A stretch of 33,225 nt of DNA from an uncultured Oscillibacter sp. (GCA_947382875.1 CANDBG010000029.1:1-33225); one strand, 5' to 3'. Shown: positions 7,425 through 17,269, counted from the stretch's first letter. Notes: generated from the letters alone by a model not told the origin. Translations and numbers: made by a program.

Positions 7425-8417
7425 TTACGCCCCCTTCCGGTCCGACGGTATCTCGTCCGGCGCCAGGAAACACCGGCACCGATGGGTTTCGCTGATCTGC
7501 GCCACCGCCGGCGTCTGCGTCCGACAGGTTTCCGTCGCGTACGGACACCGGTTCGCAAACCGGCAGCCCGGCTTCTTATCCAAAATACGCGGTACGGAGC
7601 CGTCGATGGTTTGTAAGCGGCCCTCTTTTTTCGTCTTGCGCGGGAGAGCCTGCATCAACAGCTTTGTGTACGGGTGCATAGGCCGCTCGAAAATCTCGAA
7701 TACGTCCCCGCTTTCCACTACCTCGCCCGCGTACATCACCGCGATTTTGTCCGCCGCCTCCGCAACGAGGCCGAAGTTGTGGGTGATCATCAGTATCGCC
7801 GTGTTGTGCGTTTGTTTCAGTTCCTTGATGATCTCCAGGATCTGCGCCTCGATGGTTACGTCCAGGGCCGTCGTCGGTTCATCCGCAATCAGCAGGCGCG
7901 GGTCACGGGAAAGCATCATTGCAATCATCACACGCTGACGCATTCCGCCCGAAAGCTCATGAGGAAAACTGTTGGCGCGTTCGCCGGCGTCGGGCATTTT
8001 GACATCCTGAAACAGCGCAATCGCCCGCTTCATCGCCTCCTGCTTTTCCACCCGGTCCAGCATAATTGCCTCGCTCACCTGATTCCCCACGGTATAAACC
8101 GGGTTCAGCGAATCCAGCGGGTTTTGGAAAATCATACCAATTTCCCGTCCCCGGACCGCCTCCATCTCCTTTTCCGTATAGTTCCGGAGGTCCCAGCCCT
8201 CAAAGAGTATCTTGCCCTCAATCTTCGCGTTGCCGCCCGAGAGCAGACGCATGATGCTGTGCGCCACCGTCGATTTTCCGCAGCCGGACTCGCCGACCAC
8301 CGCGAAAATCTCCCCCGGATACAGGTCCATGCTCACGTCGTGAACCGCCGACAGATACCCGCCCTTGATCTTGTAATCAATGCTCAGATGTTCCAGGCTC
8401 AACAGGGTTTCTTTCAT
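7425..8417 (-). CDS. dppD: Peptide ABC transporter ATP-binding protein (DppD/OppD)
   Basis: A 330-residue ATPase, partner of the DppF-type protein. It shows Walker A GESGCGKST, signature LSGGMRQRV and Walker B LLIADEPTTALD. The carboxyl extension again holds a cysteine cluster (285, 291, 298 and 314 or 316). It sits 17 bases after the DppC-type permease gene. The paired heterodimeric ATPases mark this as a dipeptide/oligopeptide importer and not a sugar importer. Confidence 0.93.
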   Translation of the reverse strand: MKETLLSLEHLSIDYKIKGGYLSAVHDVSMDLYPGEIFAVVGESGCGKSTVAHSIMRLLSGGNAKIEGKILFEGWDLRNYTEKEMEAVRGREIGMIFQNPLDSLNPVYTVGNQVSEAIMLDRVEKQEAMKRAIALFQDVKMPDAGERANSFPHELSGGMRQRVMIAMMLSRDPRLLIADEPTTALDVTIEAQILEIIKELKQTHNTAILMITHNFGLVAEAADKIAVMYAGEVVESGDVFEIFERPMHPYTKLLMQALPRKTKKEGRLQTIDGSVPRILDKKPGCRFANRCPYATETCRTQTPAVAQISETHRCRCFLAPDEIPSDRKGA

Positions 8418-8434
8418 TCCGTACGCCTCCCTTC

Positions 8435-9289
8435 TTATTGCGCTTTCATGTGGGGGTCCAGGATATCCCGCAGACCTTCGCCCAGCAGGTTGAAGCCCAG
8501 CACCGTGTACACCAGCGCAACGCCCGGGAAAATGCTCAGCCAGGGAGCGCGGATGATGTACTCGATTCCCTTGGACAGCGCAAGGCCCCAGTCCGGCGAG
8601 GGCGCCTGCGAGCCTAAGCCCAGGAAGGAAAGCGTCGTGGTGGAGAGAATCGTCGCCGGGAGGCTCATCGACACCATGACGATCAGCGACGGCACCACAT
8701 TCGGCAATATGTAGCGGAACATGAGCGAAAAGGCCGTCTCACCGAAGGCGGTGCCCGTCTCCACAAAGGCCATGTTCTTCAGCGACATCGTTTTCGCACG
8801 CACCGGCCGCGCGTACGACGCCCAGCTTACCAGCGAAATTGCTATGACAGAGTTCGTCAGGCCCTTGCCCAGCAGCGTCACCACCGCCAGGGCCAGAATC
8901 GTACCTGGAATGCACCATGTCAGGTCCGTCAGGAAGGAGAAAACACGGTCCACCCAGTTGCCGAAGTAGCCGCAGATCAGACCCACCGTCACGCCCAGAA
9001 CCAGTTCCAGCGTCGCGCCGATAAACGCTACCCAGAGCGTAATCCGTGTGCCCGCCACCACGCGGGAGAATACGTCACGGCCCAGCTCATCGGTGCCGAA
9101 CCAGAATTCCGCCGACGGCGGCTGGAATTTCGGTCCCACCAGTTGTTCCGTATAGCCGTAGTGCGCGATCTGTTCGGAGAATATCGCAACGAGAAAAACG
9201 CTTGCCAGAATCAACAATCCCACCATGAATTCGCCGTTTTTCAAGCACGCCTGCAACGTTTCTTTCGCTTTGCCCCGTTCGTTCATCAC
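8435..9289 (-). CDS. dppC: Peptide ABC transporter permease (DppC/OppC)
   Basis: A 284-residue inner-membrane permease with about six membrane segments and the amino-terminal OppC-type region that opens with one membrane helix (residues about 20-40). FWFGTDELGRDVFSRVV is the standard DppC/OppC block, and the EAA-type loop (GTAFGETAFSLMFRYILPN) is the ATPase docking site. Its ATG overlaps the stop of the DppB-type gene by four bases (ATGA), so they are coupled in translation. Confidence 0.94.
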   Translation of the reverse strand: MMNERGKAKETLQACLKNGEFMVGLLILASVFLVAIFSEQIAHYGYTEQLVGPKFQPPSAEFWFGTDELGRDVFSRVVAGTRITLWVAFIGATLELVLGVTVGLICGYFGNWVDRVFSFLTDLTWCIPGTILALAVVTLLGKGLTNSVIAISLVSWASYARPVRAKTMSLKNMAFVETGTAFGETAFSLMFRYILPNVVPSLIVMVSMSLPATILSTTTLSFLGLGSQAPSPDWGLALSKGIEYIIRAPWLSIFPGVALVYTVLGFNLLGEGLRDILDPHMKAQ

Positions 9290-10227
9290 TTGTCACCCCC
9301 GCCCATTGAAATCCGAATCCGCGGGTCGAGTATGCCAATGACGATATCACTCGCCAGGTTGCACACCACCGTCAGGGCCGCCACAATCAGCAATACCGCC
9401 TGCACGACGGGGAAATCCTGAACGATGATGGAGTTCAGCAGCAAACCGCCCATGCCGGGAATGTCAAAGATTTTTTCGATCACCACCGCGCCCGATATCA
9501 GCCACGGAATCGACATGAATACCTGTACCGTCACAATAATCAGCGCATTGCGCAGCACATGCTTGAACATTACGGTCCGCTTTGGGAGGCCCTTGGCCGT
9601 CGCCGTTGTCACGTACTTCTCATTCAGCACCTCCAATACCTCCGCCTTGGTCAGACGAATCGTACCCGCGATGCTGGCCGACACCAGCGCAAACACCGGG
9701 AGAATCAAATACTCCGGCCCCTTGAAGCCGCTGATTGGCAGCACCTTCAAGCCGACGCCGAAGGTCAGGATCAGCAGCGCGCCCAGCCAGAACGCCGGCA
9801 TAGCCGTCAAAATGAGGGTGAAAACAACGGTGAAGCGGTCGAAGAACGAGTTCTTCTTGATAGCGCACAGCAAGCCGATCGGCAGCGCAATCACCATCTC
9901 AATCAGCAGCGACCACCCGCACAGCACCAGACTCCGCGGAATCCGGTCCCGCAGGAGGTCCGCCACGGGCACCTTGTAACGGGTGGAATTGCCGAAGTCG
10001 TGCTCCACAACAATCCCTTTCACCCAACGGAAATATTGCTGCGGAAGCGGCTGGTCATAGCCCATTTCGTGAGCAATCTCCGCTTTCTTCTCCAATGACA
10101 CCTTCCGGTCGACGATCATATCCACGGGGTTGCCCGGCATCATGTAAAGCAGGCTGAACACCAGAATGGACACGGCCACGATCAGAAGGATTCCCTGAAG
10201 CACGCGCTTGATCAGATATCCTTTCAT
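9286..10227 (-). CDS. dppB: Peptide ABC transporter permease (DppB/OppB)
   Basis: A 313-residue permease with six predicted membrane segments. Typical blocks are the opening YLIKRVLQGILLIVAVSILVF, the MMPGNPVD motif and an EAA loop (ATAKGLPKRTVMFKHVLRN). I begin at ATG 10227, which follows GGGAGGTT; the frame stays open back to 10293, but that extension overlaps the end of the hydrolase gene and has no ribosome site. It lies 46 bases after the serine hydrolase gene and overlaps DppC by four bases. Confidence 0.93.
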   Translation of the reverse strand: MKGYLIKRVLQGILLIVAVSILVFSLLYMMPGNPVDMIVDRKVSLEKKAEIAHEMGYDQPLPQQYFRWVKGIVVEHDFGNSTRYKVPVADLLRDRIPRSLVLCGWSLLIEMVIALPIGLLCAIKKNSFFDRFTVVFTLILTAMPAFWLGALLILTFGVGLKVLPISGFKGPEYLILPVFALVSASIAGTIRLTKAEVLEVLNEKYVTTATAKGLPKRTVMFKHVLRNALIIVTVQVFMSIPWLISGAVVIEKIFDIPGMGGLLLNSIIVQDFPVVQAVLLIVAALTVVCNLASDIVIGILDPRIRISMGGGDK

Positions 10228-10273
10228 AAACGAACCTCCCTTTTTTGTGCGGGTACGGTCTCCACGCCGGGCG

Positions 10274-11692
10274 TCAGGACCCTGGCGCGACACGCTGATG
10301 GATTCTTGTGCCGCATTTCACCCCCCAGGCTTTTCCATTTCGGATGTAAAACCGCAGTGTCGCCGCCCGTTCCTCCGGGCGGTCCCAGCCGACGGCGGCA
10401 AAACGGCTGTCCTCACAGTAGAGCAGCCGGACCTTTTTTCCGTGACAATCCGCTGACAGCTCGCCGTCTTCGAGACGGACAATGCAATGTTTTGGGATGC
10501 CCTCCCGGGAAACGAAATCCCCGCAGAGCATCTCCGGCCGGCTGAATCTGCGTCCGCTCGGAACGGCGTAATCGTGACGGGTTTCCAAGGGGAGCCCCAG
10601 AAGGTGGTTATAGCACGCCCACTGGAATTCCTCGACGTCCAACTCGCCCTCGTTGCACAGAACCGCTGCGGAATACCCGCCCTCCAGGAAACCGCCGTGG
10701 GACGAAACGCCGCGGAGTCCGCCGGAGTGATCGCAGATCATCTTCCCGCCGAACTGCCGCTTCCGTAAACCCATGCAGTAGAACGGACGCTTCCGGAGGG
10801 GATATTCCAGGCCGAACATCGACTCCGTGACCTCCGGCGGAAAGAGCCTGCGGCCCTCCCACACGCCGCCGTCGGACAGCATCTGATAATACTTTGTCAT
10901 ATCCCGCGCCGTCGATTTCACGCACGCGCACGCCCGGAAAGGCGGCAAAACGGACCAGTTGCCGTCACACGTGAATGTGCCGTCGGGACCGCGCTCGAAA
11001 AGGTTCGTGATGTTCCCGCCGGCGAGCGCCTTTGCCTCGCTGCCGTCCAGGTCCAGGACCGTCCGCGTCATGCCTAAGGGACCGAAAATGCGCTCCTTCA
11101 GAAAATCCTCCAAGGGCATCCCCGCCGCCTGATCCACGATGTACGACAAAATGGCGTAGCCCTCATTGCAGTAGCTCATATATTCCCCCGGCGCGCCCAG
11201 GGGTTCGTAATTCCCAGCGGAAATATAGTCGATAATTTGTTCGATTTTGTTCATGCGGTTCGGAGCCGTCCGACGCATCTCGCGATACCACTCGCTGTCC
11301 GGTTCGACGCTGTTCATGGCAATCGACCATTCCAGCGGCTCCATAGGCGGAATGCCGGCCCGGTGCATGGCGAGACATCGGACGGTTACGCAGTCATCCG
11401 CCGCGCCGGGGATGTGAAAATCCGGAAAATACCGTACGATGGGGTCATCCAGACGCAGTCTGCCCTCGGCCTGCAAGATGCAGCAGGCCAGCCCCGCCAT
11501 GGATTTGCTCATGGAGGCAATGCCGAAAATGGTGTCGGCATCGACGCCCTGTCTGGGTTCCAGGCTCCGCACGCCGAAGCCCTTTTCATACAAAACGCCC
11601 CCGGGACCACGGATACATACCGCCATACCCGGATACCCGCGGGCTTCAAAGAGCTTTGTGAGGTATTCGTCCAGCTTTTCCACATCTTCCAT
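10274..11692 (-). CDS. Beta-lactamase/penicillin-binding-protein-like serine hydrolase
   Basis: A 472-residue hydrolase of the class C beta-lactamase / D-peptidase fold. The three catalytic motifs are visible: SMSK (Ser60, Lys63), YCN (Tyr174, Asn176) and HSG (His322). A carboxyl domain of about 100 residues follows, as in many D-aminopeptidase and esterase members. There is no signal peptide or membrane anchor, so it should act in the cytosol. It is the first gene of the peptide importer operon, which suggests it hydrolyses an imported peptide, perhaps one with a D-residue or a cell-wall peptide. Whether it is an aminopeptidase, an endopeptidase or an esterase cannot be read from sequence. 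Confidence 0.85.
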   Translation of the reverse strand: MEDVEKLDEYLTKLFEARGYPGMAVCIRGPGGVLYEKGFGVRSLEPRQGVDADTIFGIASMSKSMAGLACCILQAEGRLRLDDPIVRYFPDFHIPGAADDCVTVRCLAMHRAGIPPMEPLEWSIAMNSVEPDSEWYREMRRTAPNRMNKIEQIIDYISAGNYEPLGAPGEYMSYCNEGYAILSYIVDQAAGMPLEDFLKERIFGPLGMTRTVLDLDGSEAKALAGGNITNLFERGPDGTFTCDGNWSVLPPFRACACVKSTARDMTKYYQMLSDGGVWEGRRLFPPEVTESMFGLEYPLRKRPFYCMGLRKRQFGGKMICDHSGGLRGVSSHGGFLEGGYSAAVLCNEGELDVEEFQWACYNHLLGLPLETRHDYAVPSGRRFSRPEMLCGDFVSREGIPKHCIVRLEDGELSADCHGKKVRLLYCEDSRFAAVGWDRPEERAATLRFYIRNGKAWGVKCGTRIHQRVAPGS

Positions 11693-11728
11693 GTTCTGGT
11701 TTTCTCCCTTGTTTTATTCTATGTATGG

Positions 11729-11757
11729 ATTATAAAGGATGTTGGAAATTTATGCAA
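11729..11757 (-). promoter_or_regulatory. Promoter of the hydrolase/peptide importer operon
   Basis: On the minus strand, TTGCAT (11757-11752) and a perfect TATAAT (11734-11729) are separated by 17 bases, about 37 bases upstream of the ATG at 11692. GGGAG at about 11705-11710 may be the ribosome site. Confidence 0.65.
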
Positions 11758-12049
11758 TACTTTTCCGGAATTTCGTCACTTTACCCAAGAGCGGTTCTGG
11801 ACGCGTTTGCGCCCGCGCAAACGATTGCTTCAGGAGTTTCCGCGGAAGAAACGAGATTTTGCCGGAAAAATGTATAAAATTTCCCTTTTTTTCGGTTTTT
11901 ATCACGCCCGGATTTCCGTGGAAGCTGTCAGAAAACGCCAGGAATTTTGGGATGATTGCCAGGAATTTTTGGCGCGTGTTCCGTCAGACGGAAACCGCCG
12001 GGTTTCTGGTAAAATGTGGCGCGGCGGCTTTTTTCCGGTTCGAAAGCAC
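11758..12049. other. Intergenic stretch, no gene seen
   Basis: Open frames on the plus strand here have no ribosome site and no family resemblance. The only structure seen is a near-perfect direct repeat, GCCAGGAATTTTGG at 11937-11950 and 11958-11972 (one extra T), starting 21 bases apart. Confidence 0.5.
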
Positions 12050-12051
12050 CC

Positions 12052-12085
12052 AAAAAAGACGCTGCCCAGGTTTCCCTAAGCAGCG
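12052..12085 (-). terminator. Terminator of the FkbM methyltransferase gene
   Basis: CGCTGC (12060-12065) pairs with GCAGCG (12080-12085) with a short inner pairing. On the minus strand the stem is followed by a six-base T run (12057-12052), the normal layout for an intrinsic terminator. Confidence 0.8.
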
Positions 12086-12094
12086 CTGTTCCAT

Positions 12095-13216
12095 TCATAC
12101 CATTTGGTCCACAGAGGCATATAAAACCGTTTCACAGGTCGTAGAACTGTGGTGACGAAGCCAGAAGCGGTACTCTGGCGCCAGATGCAGAATGGCATCC
12201 ATAATGGTCAGCAGGTCGCCCCGCCGGTGATACACGCAGATTGCCAAAAACGGACGGTCCCTTCTGATCGTATCCGCCGCGCCTTCCAGGGCCACGCACT
12301 CCGCCCCTTCAATGTCCATCTTGATAAACCCGACGGTGGCATCCTGCGTGTAATCATCAATCCGGACTGTATGGATTTCCTCGGTTTCCTGCCCGTTCCA
12401 CTCGCCGGGACGCATCCAGACCGTCGGATCACATAGAAAACTTCCTCCGCCTCTCATAACCAGATTTTGCCCGGTTTTTCCGGAGGAAAGCCCCGCCTGT
12501 ACCAGCTCAAAGTTCCGCAAGCCCCACGTTTCCGCACCTCTGCGGCAATGGTCATAATTCAGGGAATTTGGTTCAAAGGCAATGATCTTTGAATAGTCTC
12601 CGCCGCACCATTCCGCAAACTGACGGCTCGTTTCCCCGCCGCAGCACCCACCGTCGATAAAGGCCGTTCCCTTCCGGTAGAGCTGCGGGAACGGGAAGTA
12701 TTGAAGCGGGTCGGGACAGGTGTCCATAAATGCAATGATTTGCTCCTCAGGGAACTGGCGGTCCCGCAGAATCTGCAGGATTTCCCGCACCGCCTGGGCC
12801 GCGACCACAACCTCATACTTCTCCGGATTGGCGCACACTTTCTCCGGAGAGAGAACCGGCTTTCCCAGCATTCCATTGGAAAACCGTTCCGCGTTCCGGC
12901 AGCAGAAACCGTAAAAGGGGATGTTTTCCGCCTGGAATCCCTCCGCGACCTGCCGTCCCGTCATGCCGGTCCCGTAAATGATGAACGAACGCCCGGCAGA
13001 TTCTTCGGCGGCAAATGCATAGAACTTTTCTTTCATTTGCTCGATACGCCCCGCAGCCCTGGCGCCCATGCGGCCGTTTAGCTTCGCCAGCTCCGCGATG
13101 TGTGATGCTGTCGGACAGATATCCACCGCCAGTCTCGCCTCGAATACCTTCCGGGACTCCGCATCACTCAATTTGCCGTACAACTGTGACGCTCTCTCTA
13201 CGGCGCTTCCAATCAT
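12095..13216 (-). CDS. FkbM-family methyltransferase with amino-terminal Rossmann-like module
   Basis: A 373-residue protein with two parts. Residues about 76-165 (SFIIYGTGMTGRQVAEGF and then a small-molecule-binding-like pattern) look like the nucleotide-sugar module of PglD-type proteins. From about 185 it is an FkbM methyltransferase: FIDGGCCGGETSRQF (SAM-binding loop, 186-200), IIAFEPNS (211-218) and the family hallmark GFIKMDIEGAE (296-306). FkbM enzymes methylate sugars or other hydroxyls in glycans and secondary metabolites. It is a single-gene unit with a terminator behind it and a hairpin cluster in front. The start has a GGGAG site 10-15 bases upstream. The substrate is unknown; a surface glycan is the best guess. 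Confidence 0.82.
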   Translation of the reverse strand: MIGSAVERASQLYGKLSDAESRKVFEARLAVDICPTASHIAELAKLNGRMGARAAGRIEQMKEKFYAFAAEESAGRSFIIYGTGMTGRQVAEGFQAENIPFYGFCCRNAERFSNGMLGKPVLSPEKVCANPEKYEVVVAAQAVREILQILRDRQFPEEQIIAFMDTCPDPLQYFPFPQLYRKGTAFIDGGCCGGETSRQFAEWCGGDYSKIIAFEPNSLNYDHCRRGAETWGLRNFELVQAGLSSGKTGQNLVMRGGGSFLCDPTVWMRPGEWNGQETEEIHTVRIDDYTQDATVGFIKMDIEGAECVALEGAADTIRRDRPFLAICVYHRRGDLLTIMDAILHLAPEYRFWLRHHSSTTCETVLYASVDQMV

Positions 13217-13250
13217 CCTATGTTCAACTCCCTACACATTATGGATTGCT

Positions 13251-13340
13251 ATTCTACTTCGTAGAATAGCACAGCAGGGTACCCTGCTGAAAATCTCGGA
13301 CTTTACAGCGCTGCCTGGGAGATTTTCCCAGGCAGCGCTG
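13251..13340. terminator. Three-hairpin cluster after the V-ATPase operon
   Basis: Three perfect inverted repeats in a row: ATTCTAC-TTC-GTAGAAT (13251-13267), the 18-base palindrome CAGCAGGGTACCCTGCTG (13272-13289) and a 14-base stem CAGCGCTGCCTGGG (13306-13319 with 13327-13340). The last probably ends the ntp operon, which stops at 13388, although the T-rich tail is on the plus-strand side. Confidence 0.6.
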
Positions 13341-13387
13341 CGGTTTGTTTTTGTCAGCCGCGTACAAATACGCTGCGGCGCAGACGC

Positions 13388-14101
13388 TTACACTTCTGCA
13401 GGAGCTTCCGCAGAGTCTCCAAACGCCTTGACGGCACGTGCCGTTTCGGCCCGTTTTTCTTCCAGGGACTCCTTCAGAATCATGTCCTTGACCTTCATCA
13501 GCCGGATGGTTGTTGCACGGTCGTTCTCATCCAGCTTCATGTTGATATACCGAATCGCTTCCTGCGTGTTCGGTATCATCACGTATTCCAGCGCGTTCAC
13601 GCGGCGGCGGGTTTTCTCGATCTCCTCCGCCATCAGCTGCGCCGACTTCTCAATCTCCGCCAGCTTCAGCAGCTTCCGGAAAACCTTGCCCAAGGCGTCT
13701 ACTGCCGTATCCAGCTCCCCGGAGGTCGCCGCGAAGCCGTACGGATAGATATCCGAATCCGAACGGGTCTGCGTCTGGAAGTCGTACACCGGCACGTTTA
13801 CCGACATGATGTTCTGGAACGTCATTGTCAGCTCGACGCTCTGCTTCGGATAGACCAGCGCCTGTTCCAGCGCCTCCGAACTCATCAGCGCAGAGGCCAC
13901 CGTGAACGCCCCGTGAACCGTCATGAGTTCTTCCTCCACCTCCGCGCGCAGCGCGCGCACTTCCCGCACAGTATCCAGAAACTGCTTCATCAGCTCATCC
14001 CGCTTATCCTTCAGCAGCTTGTGACCCCGTTGTGCGGTCCGCAGCTTGCCCTTGAGGCGGGTGAGCTCCATTCGGGTGGGGCTTACCGTGATGTTCGCCA
14101 T
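13388..14101 (-). CDS. ntpD: V-type ATPase subunit D (central stalk)
   Basis: A 237-residue, largely helical protein that forms the rotor shaft linking the catalytic A3B3 head to the membrane ring. It opens with SPTRMELTRLKGKLRTAQRG and LLKDKRDELM, hallmark segments of the family, and ends with a long helix (RRRVNALEYVMIPNTQEAI). It is the last gene of the operon, 13 bases after ntpB. The carboxyl tail is longer and more charged than in some relatives. Confidence 0.95.
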   Translation of the reverse strand: MANITVSPTRMELTRLKGKLRTAQRGHKLLKDKRDELMKQFLDTVREVRALRAEVEEELMTVHGAFTVASALMSSEALEQALVYPKQSVELTMTFQNIMSVNVPVYDFQTQTRSDSDIYPYGFAATSGELDTAVDALGKVFRKLLKLAEIEKSAQLMAEEIEKTRRRVNALEYVMIPNTQEAIRYINMKLDENDRATTIRLMKVKDMILKESLEEKRAETARAVKAFGDSAEAPAEV

Positions 14102-14114
14102 CGCTTACCCCTCC

Positions 14115-15500
14115 TTACGGCTCGTCTTTCTTCGGCCAATACCGTTCAATCAGCTCCGGTTTGATACGTTTCAGCTCCGCTTTCGGCAGGATGCTCAGAA
14201 GCTCCCAGCCCAGGTTCAGGGTCTCCTCGATGGAACGGTTTTCCTCGTAGCCCTGGTTGACGTAACGGCGCTCGAACTCGTCGGCAAACTTCGCATACAG
14301 CAAATCCGTCGGGGTGAGGGCTGCTTCGCCCAGGATGCTCATGAGTTCCTTGTTGTCCTTACCGGTGGAGTACGCGGCAAAGAGCTGGTTCATGGTGTCA
14401 GCGTGATCCTCGCGGGTTTTGCCCTTGCCGACGCCCTTATCCTTCAGACGGCTCAGGCTCGGCAGCACGTCCACGGGAGGATGGATGCCCTGGCGGTACA
14501 GGGCGCGGCTCAGGATGATCTGACCCTCGGTGATATAACCGGTCAGGTCAGGGATGGGGTGGGTTTTGTCGTCTTCGGGCATGGTGAGAATGGGAATCAT
14601 GGTAATGGAACCCTTCTTGCCCAGCTGACGCCCGGCGCGTTCGTACATCTGCGCAAGGTCCGTGTACAGGTATCCGGGGAAGCCGCGGCGTCCGGGGACC
14701 TCCTTTTTCGCCGCCGAAACCTCACGCAGCGCCTCGGCATAGTTCGTGATATCGGTCATGATAACCAGAACGTGCATATCCTTTTCAAACGCCAGATACT
14801 CCGCGGCGGTCAAAGCCATACGGGGCGTGGAAATACGTTCAACAGCGGGGTCGTTGGCGAGGTTTGAGAACAGAACGGTACGGTCAATCGCGCCGGTACG
14901 GCGGAACTCCTGCACAAAGAACTCGGATTCCTCAAACGTAATACCGATGGCTGCAAAAACCACCGCGAAATTACCGGCGTCGTCGCCTAGAACCTTCGCC
15001 TGACGTGCGATCTGCGCCGCGAGATTGGCGTGGGGCAGGCCGGAGCCGGAGAAAATCGGCAGCTTCTGACCGCGGACCAGGGTATTCAGGCCGTCGATGG
15101 TCGAGACGCCGGTCTGAATGAATTCGTTCGGGTAGTCCCGGGCGGCGGGGTTCATCGGCAGACCGTTGATGTCGCGGTATTCCTCCGCAAGAATGTCCGG
15201 ACCGCCGTCAATCGGCTGGCCCATGCCGTTGAACACGCGCCCCAGCATATCGCCGGATACGCCCAACTGCAGCGGGTGGCCCAGGAAACGGACCTTTGCA
15301 TCAGCGAGGTTGATGCCGGCGGCGGCCTCGAAAAGCTGCACAACCGCCGTGTCGCCGTTGACTTCCAGCACCTTGCCGCGCCGGACGCTTCCATCACCCA
15401 ATTCCACCTCAACGAGTTCGTCGTAGGTGACGTTTTCCACCATACGGACCATCATCAGCGGGCTGACAATCTCCTCTACGGTTCTATATTCACGAATCAT
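14115..15500 (-). CDS. ntpB: V-type ATPase subunit B
   Basis: A 461-residue non-catalytic nucleotide-binding subunit that alternates with subunit A in the head of the rotary ATPase. The P-loop position is the degenerate [18 protein letters not shown], as expected for [21 protein letters not shown] and [22 protein letters not shown] are standard. The start codon ATG overlaps the ntpA stop by four bases (ATGA), so the two are made in equal amounts. Confidence 0.96.
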   Translation of the reverse strand: MIREYRTVEEIVSPLMMVRMVENVTYDELVEVELGDGSVRRGKVLEVNGDTAVVQLFEAAAGINLADAKVRFLGHPLQLGVSGDMLGRVFNGMGQPIDGGPDILAEEYRDINGLPMNPAARDYPNEFIQTGVSTIDGLNTLVRGQKLPIFSGSGLPHANLAAQIARQAKVLGDDAGNFAVVFAAIGITFEESEFFVQEFRRTGAIDRTVLFSNLANDPAVERISTPRMALTAAEYLAFEKDMHVLVIMTDITNYAEALREVSAAKKEVPGRRGFPGYLYTDLAQMYERAGRQLGKKGSITMIPILTMPEDDKTHPIPDLTGYITEGQIILSRALYRQGIHPPVDVLPSLSRLKDKGVGKGKTREDHADTMNQLFAAYSTGKDNKELMSILGEAALTPTDLLYAKFADEFERRYVNQGYEENRSIEETLNLGWELLSILPKAELKRIKPELIERYWPKKDEP

Positions 15501-17269
15501 CCGTTCTCACCTCCCTGGGCGGCGACAGAAGCAATTTCCTGCTCCATCTCGCCCGCAATCTGCTCATAAACCGCGACGTACTCCTCAGCGGGCACGCTCT
15601 TGGCGCGGCCAATTTTCTCACGGGCCGGAATGTCGAATAACTGCATAACGTTCGCGCCCTTGGAAATGGCGTCCCGGCAAAGGCCCTCGTAGCGCAGGAT
15701 CATCGCCAGCAGTTTTCCCTGCCGGTCGTAGCTGGAATAGCCGTCAATGTCGGTGAAGGCGTTCTGCTGCAGGAAGTCTTCCCGCACCATACGCGCCACT
15801 TCCAGCGTGAGCTGGTCGGCGGGGGACAGGGCGTCCTTGCCCACCAGCTGGACAATTTCGTTCAGGTTCGCCTCCTGTTGCAGGATGCTCATGGCGCGGC
15901 TGCGGTCCTGCATGAAGGACTCACCGAAGTTTTCGTCGAACCAAGGTTTCAGTGTATCCAGGTACAGGGAGTACGAGTTCAGCCAGTTGATGGCCGGGAA
16001 ATGACGCTTGTACGCAAGCGAAGCGTCCAGCGCCCAGAACACTTTGACAATACGCATGGTTGCCTGAGAAACGGGTTCCGAGAGGTCGCCGCCCGGAGGC
16101 GAAACAGCTCCGACGGCGGTCAGGGAACCGCGGCGTTCGTCGCTGCCAAGGCACTCCACGCTGCCGGCGCGTTCGTAGAACTGCGCCAGACGGGACGCCA
16201 GATAGGCGGGATAACCTTCTTCGCCGGGCATTTCTTCCAGACGTCCCGACATTTCGCGCAGGGCCTCGGCCCAGCGGGAAGTCGAATCCGCGATAACGGC
16301 CACGTCGTAGCCCATGTCGCGGAAGTATTCGGCGATGGTGATACCGGTGTAAACCGACGCCTCACGGGCCGCGACGGGCATGTCGGAGGTGTTGGCGATC
16401 AATACGGTACGCTTCATCAGCGATTCGCCGGTACGGGGGTCTTTCAGCTCCGGGAACTCGCGCAGAACGTCGGTCATTTCGTTGCCGCGTTCGCCACAGC
16501 CGATATAGACGACGATATCCACGTCAGACCACTTGGCGAGCTGGTGCTGCACGACGGTCTTGCCGGAACCGAAAGGACCGGGAACGGCCGCGGTACCGCC
16601 CTTGGCAATCGGGAACATGGTGTCGATAATCCGCTGACCGGAGCAAAGGGGCTTGACGGGCGGATACTTCTTCTGATAAGGCCGCCCTACGCGGACAGGC
16701 CATTTCTGGCTCATGGTCAAGGGAACATCCTTGCCGTCGTTGGTAGTCAGCGTTGCGATGGTTTCGGTGACGTTGTAAGAGCCGCTCTTAATGCTCTTGA
16801 TGGTGCCTTTCAGGTTGGGAGGAACCATGATTTTATGCAGCACGACGGGGGTTTCGGGCACGGTGCCGATCACGTCGCCGCCGATCACCTCTGCACCGGG
16901 CTTGACGGTGGCGGTAAACTCCCATTTTTTCTCATGGTCGACGGCGGAGACTTCGACGCCGCGGGTAATATTCGCGCCGACTTTTTCGACAATTTTTTCC
17001 AGCGGCCGCTGGATACCGTCATAAATACCCTCGATCATGCCGGGGCCAAGTTCGACGCTCATTGGCGCGCCGGTGGTTTCGACAACCGCGCCGGGGCCAA
17101 GTCCGGAGGTTTCCTCATAGACCTGGATGGAGGCGGCGTCGCCCTTCATGGTAAGGATTTCGCCGATCAGTCGCTGGGGGCCGACGCGAACCACGTCCGA
17201 CATATTGGCGTCGGAGAGGCCGGTGGCGACCACCAGCGGACCGGAAACTTTAACAACTTTGCCGCTCAA
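15497..17269 (-). CDS. ntpA: V-type ATPase catalytic subunit A
   Basis: A 590-residue catalytic subunit that hydrolyses or makes ATP. Walker A is GPFGSGKT (231-238), followed by the long insert typical of V-type A subunits, then GCGERGNEM and [13 protein letters not shown]. The start is TTG at 17269, giving [13 protein letters not shown], with AAGGAAGG upstream. It follows a 271-base gap packed with hairpins after ntpG, an unusual break inside such a tight operon. Confidence 0.96.
   Translation of the reverse strand: MSGKVVKVSGPLVVATGLSDANMSDVVRVGPQRLIGEILTMKGDAASIQVYEETSGLGPGAVVETTGAPMSVELGPGMIEGIYDGIQRPLEKIVEKVGANITRGVEVSAVDHEKKWEFTATVKPGAEVIGGDVIGTVPETPVVLHKIMVPPNLKGTIKSIKSGSYNVTETIATLTTNDGKDVPLTMSQKWPVRVGRPYQKKYPPVKPLCSGQRIIDTMFPIAKGGTAAVPGPFGSGKTVVQHQLAKWSDVDIVVYIGCGERGNEMTDVLREFPELKDPRTGESLMKRTVLIANTSDMPVAAREASVYTGITIAEYFRDMGYDVAVIADSTSRWAEALREMSGRLEEMPGEEGYPAYLASRLAQFYERAGSVECLGSDERRGSLTAVGAVSPPGGDLSEPVSQATMRIVKVFWALDASLAYKRHFPAINWLNSYSLYLDTLKPWFDENFGESFMQDRSRAMSILQQEANLNEIVQLVGKDALSPADQLTLEVARMVREDFLQQNAFTDIDGYSSYDRQGKLLAMILRYEGLCRDAISKGANVMQLFDIPAREKIGRAKSVPAEEYVAVYEQIAGEMEQEIASVAAQGGENG

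Noticed and set aside
10228-10293. Longer amino terminus for the DppB-type permease
   Set aside because: It overlaps the hydrolase gene; the AUG at 10227 has the ribosome site and the family start.
11739-12155. A 138-codon open frame on the plus strand between the hydrolase and methyltransferase genes
   Set aside because: No ribosome site, no family resemblance, and it runs through the methyltransferase terminator and the end of that gene.
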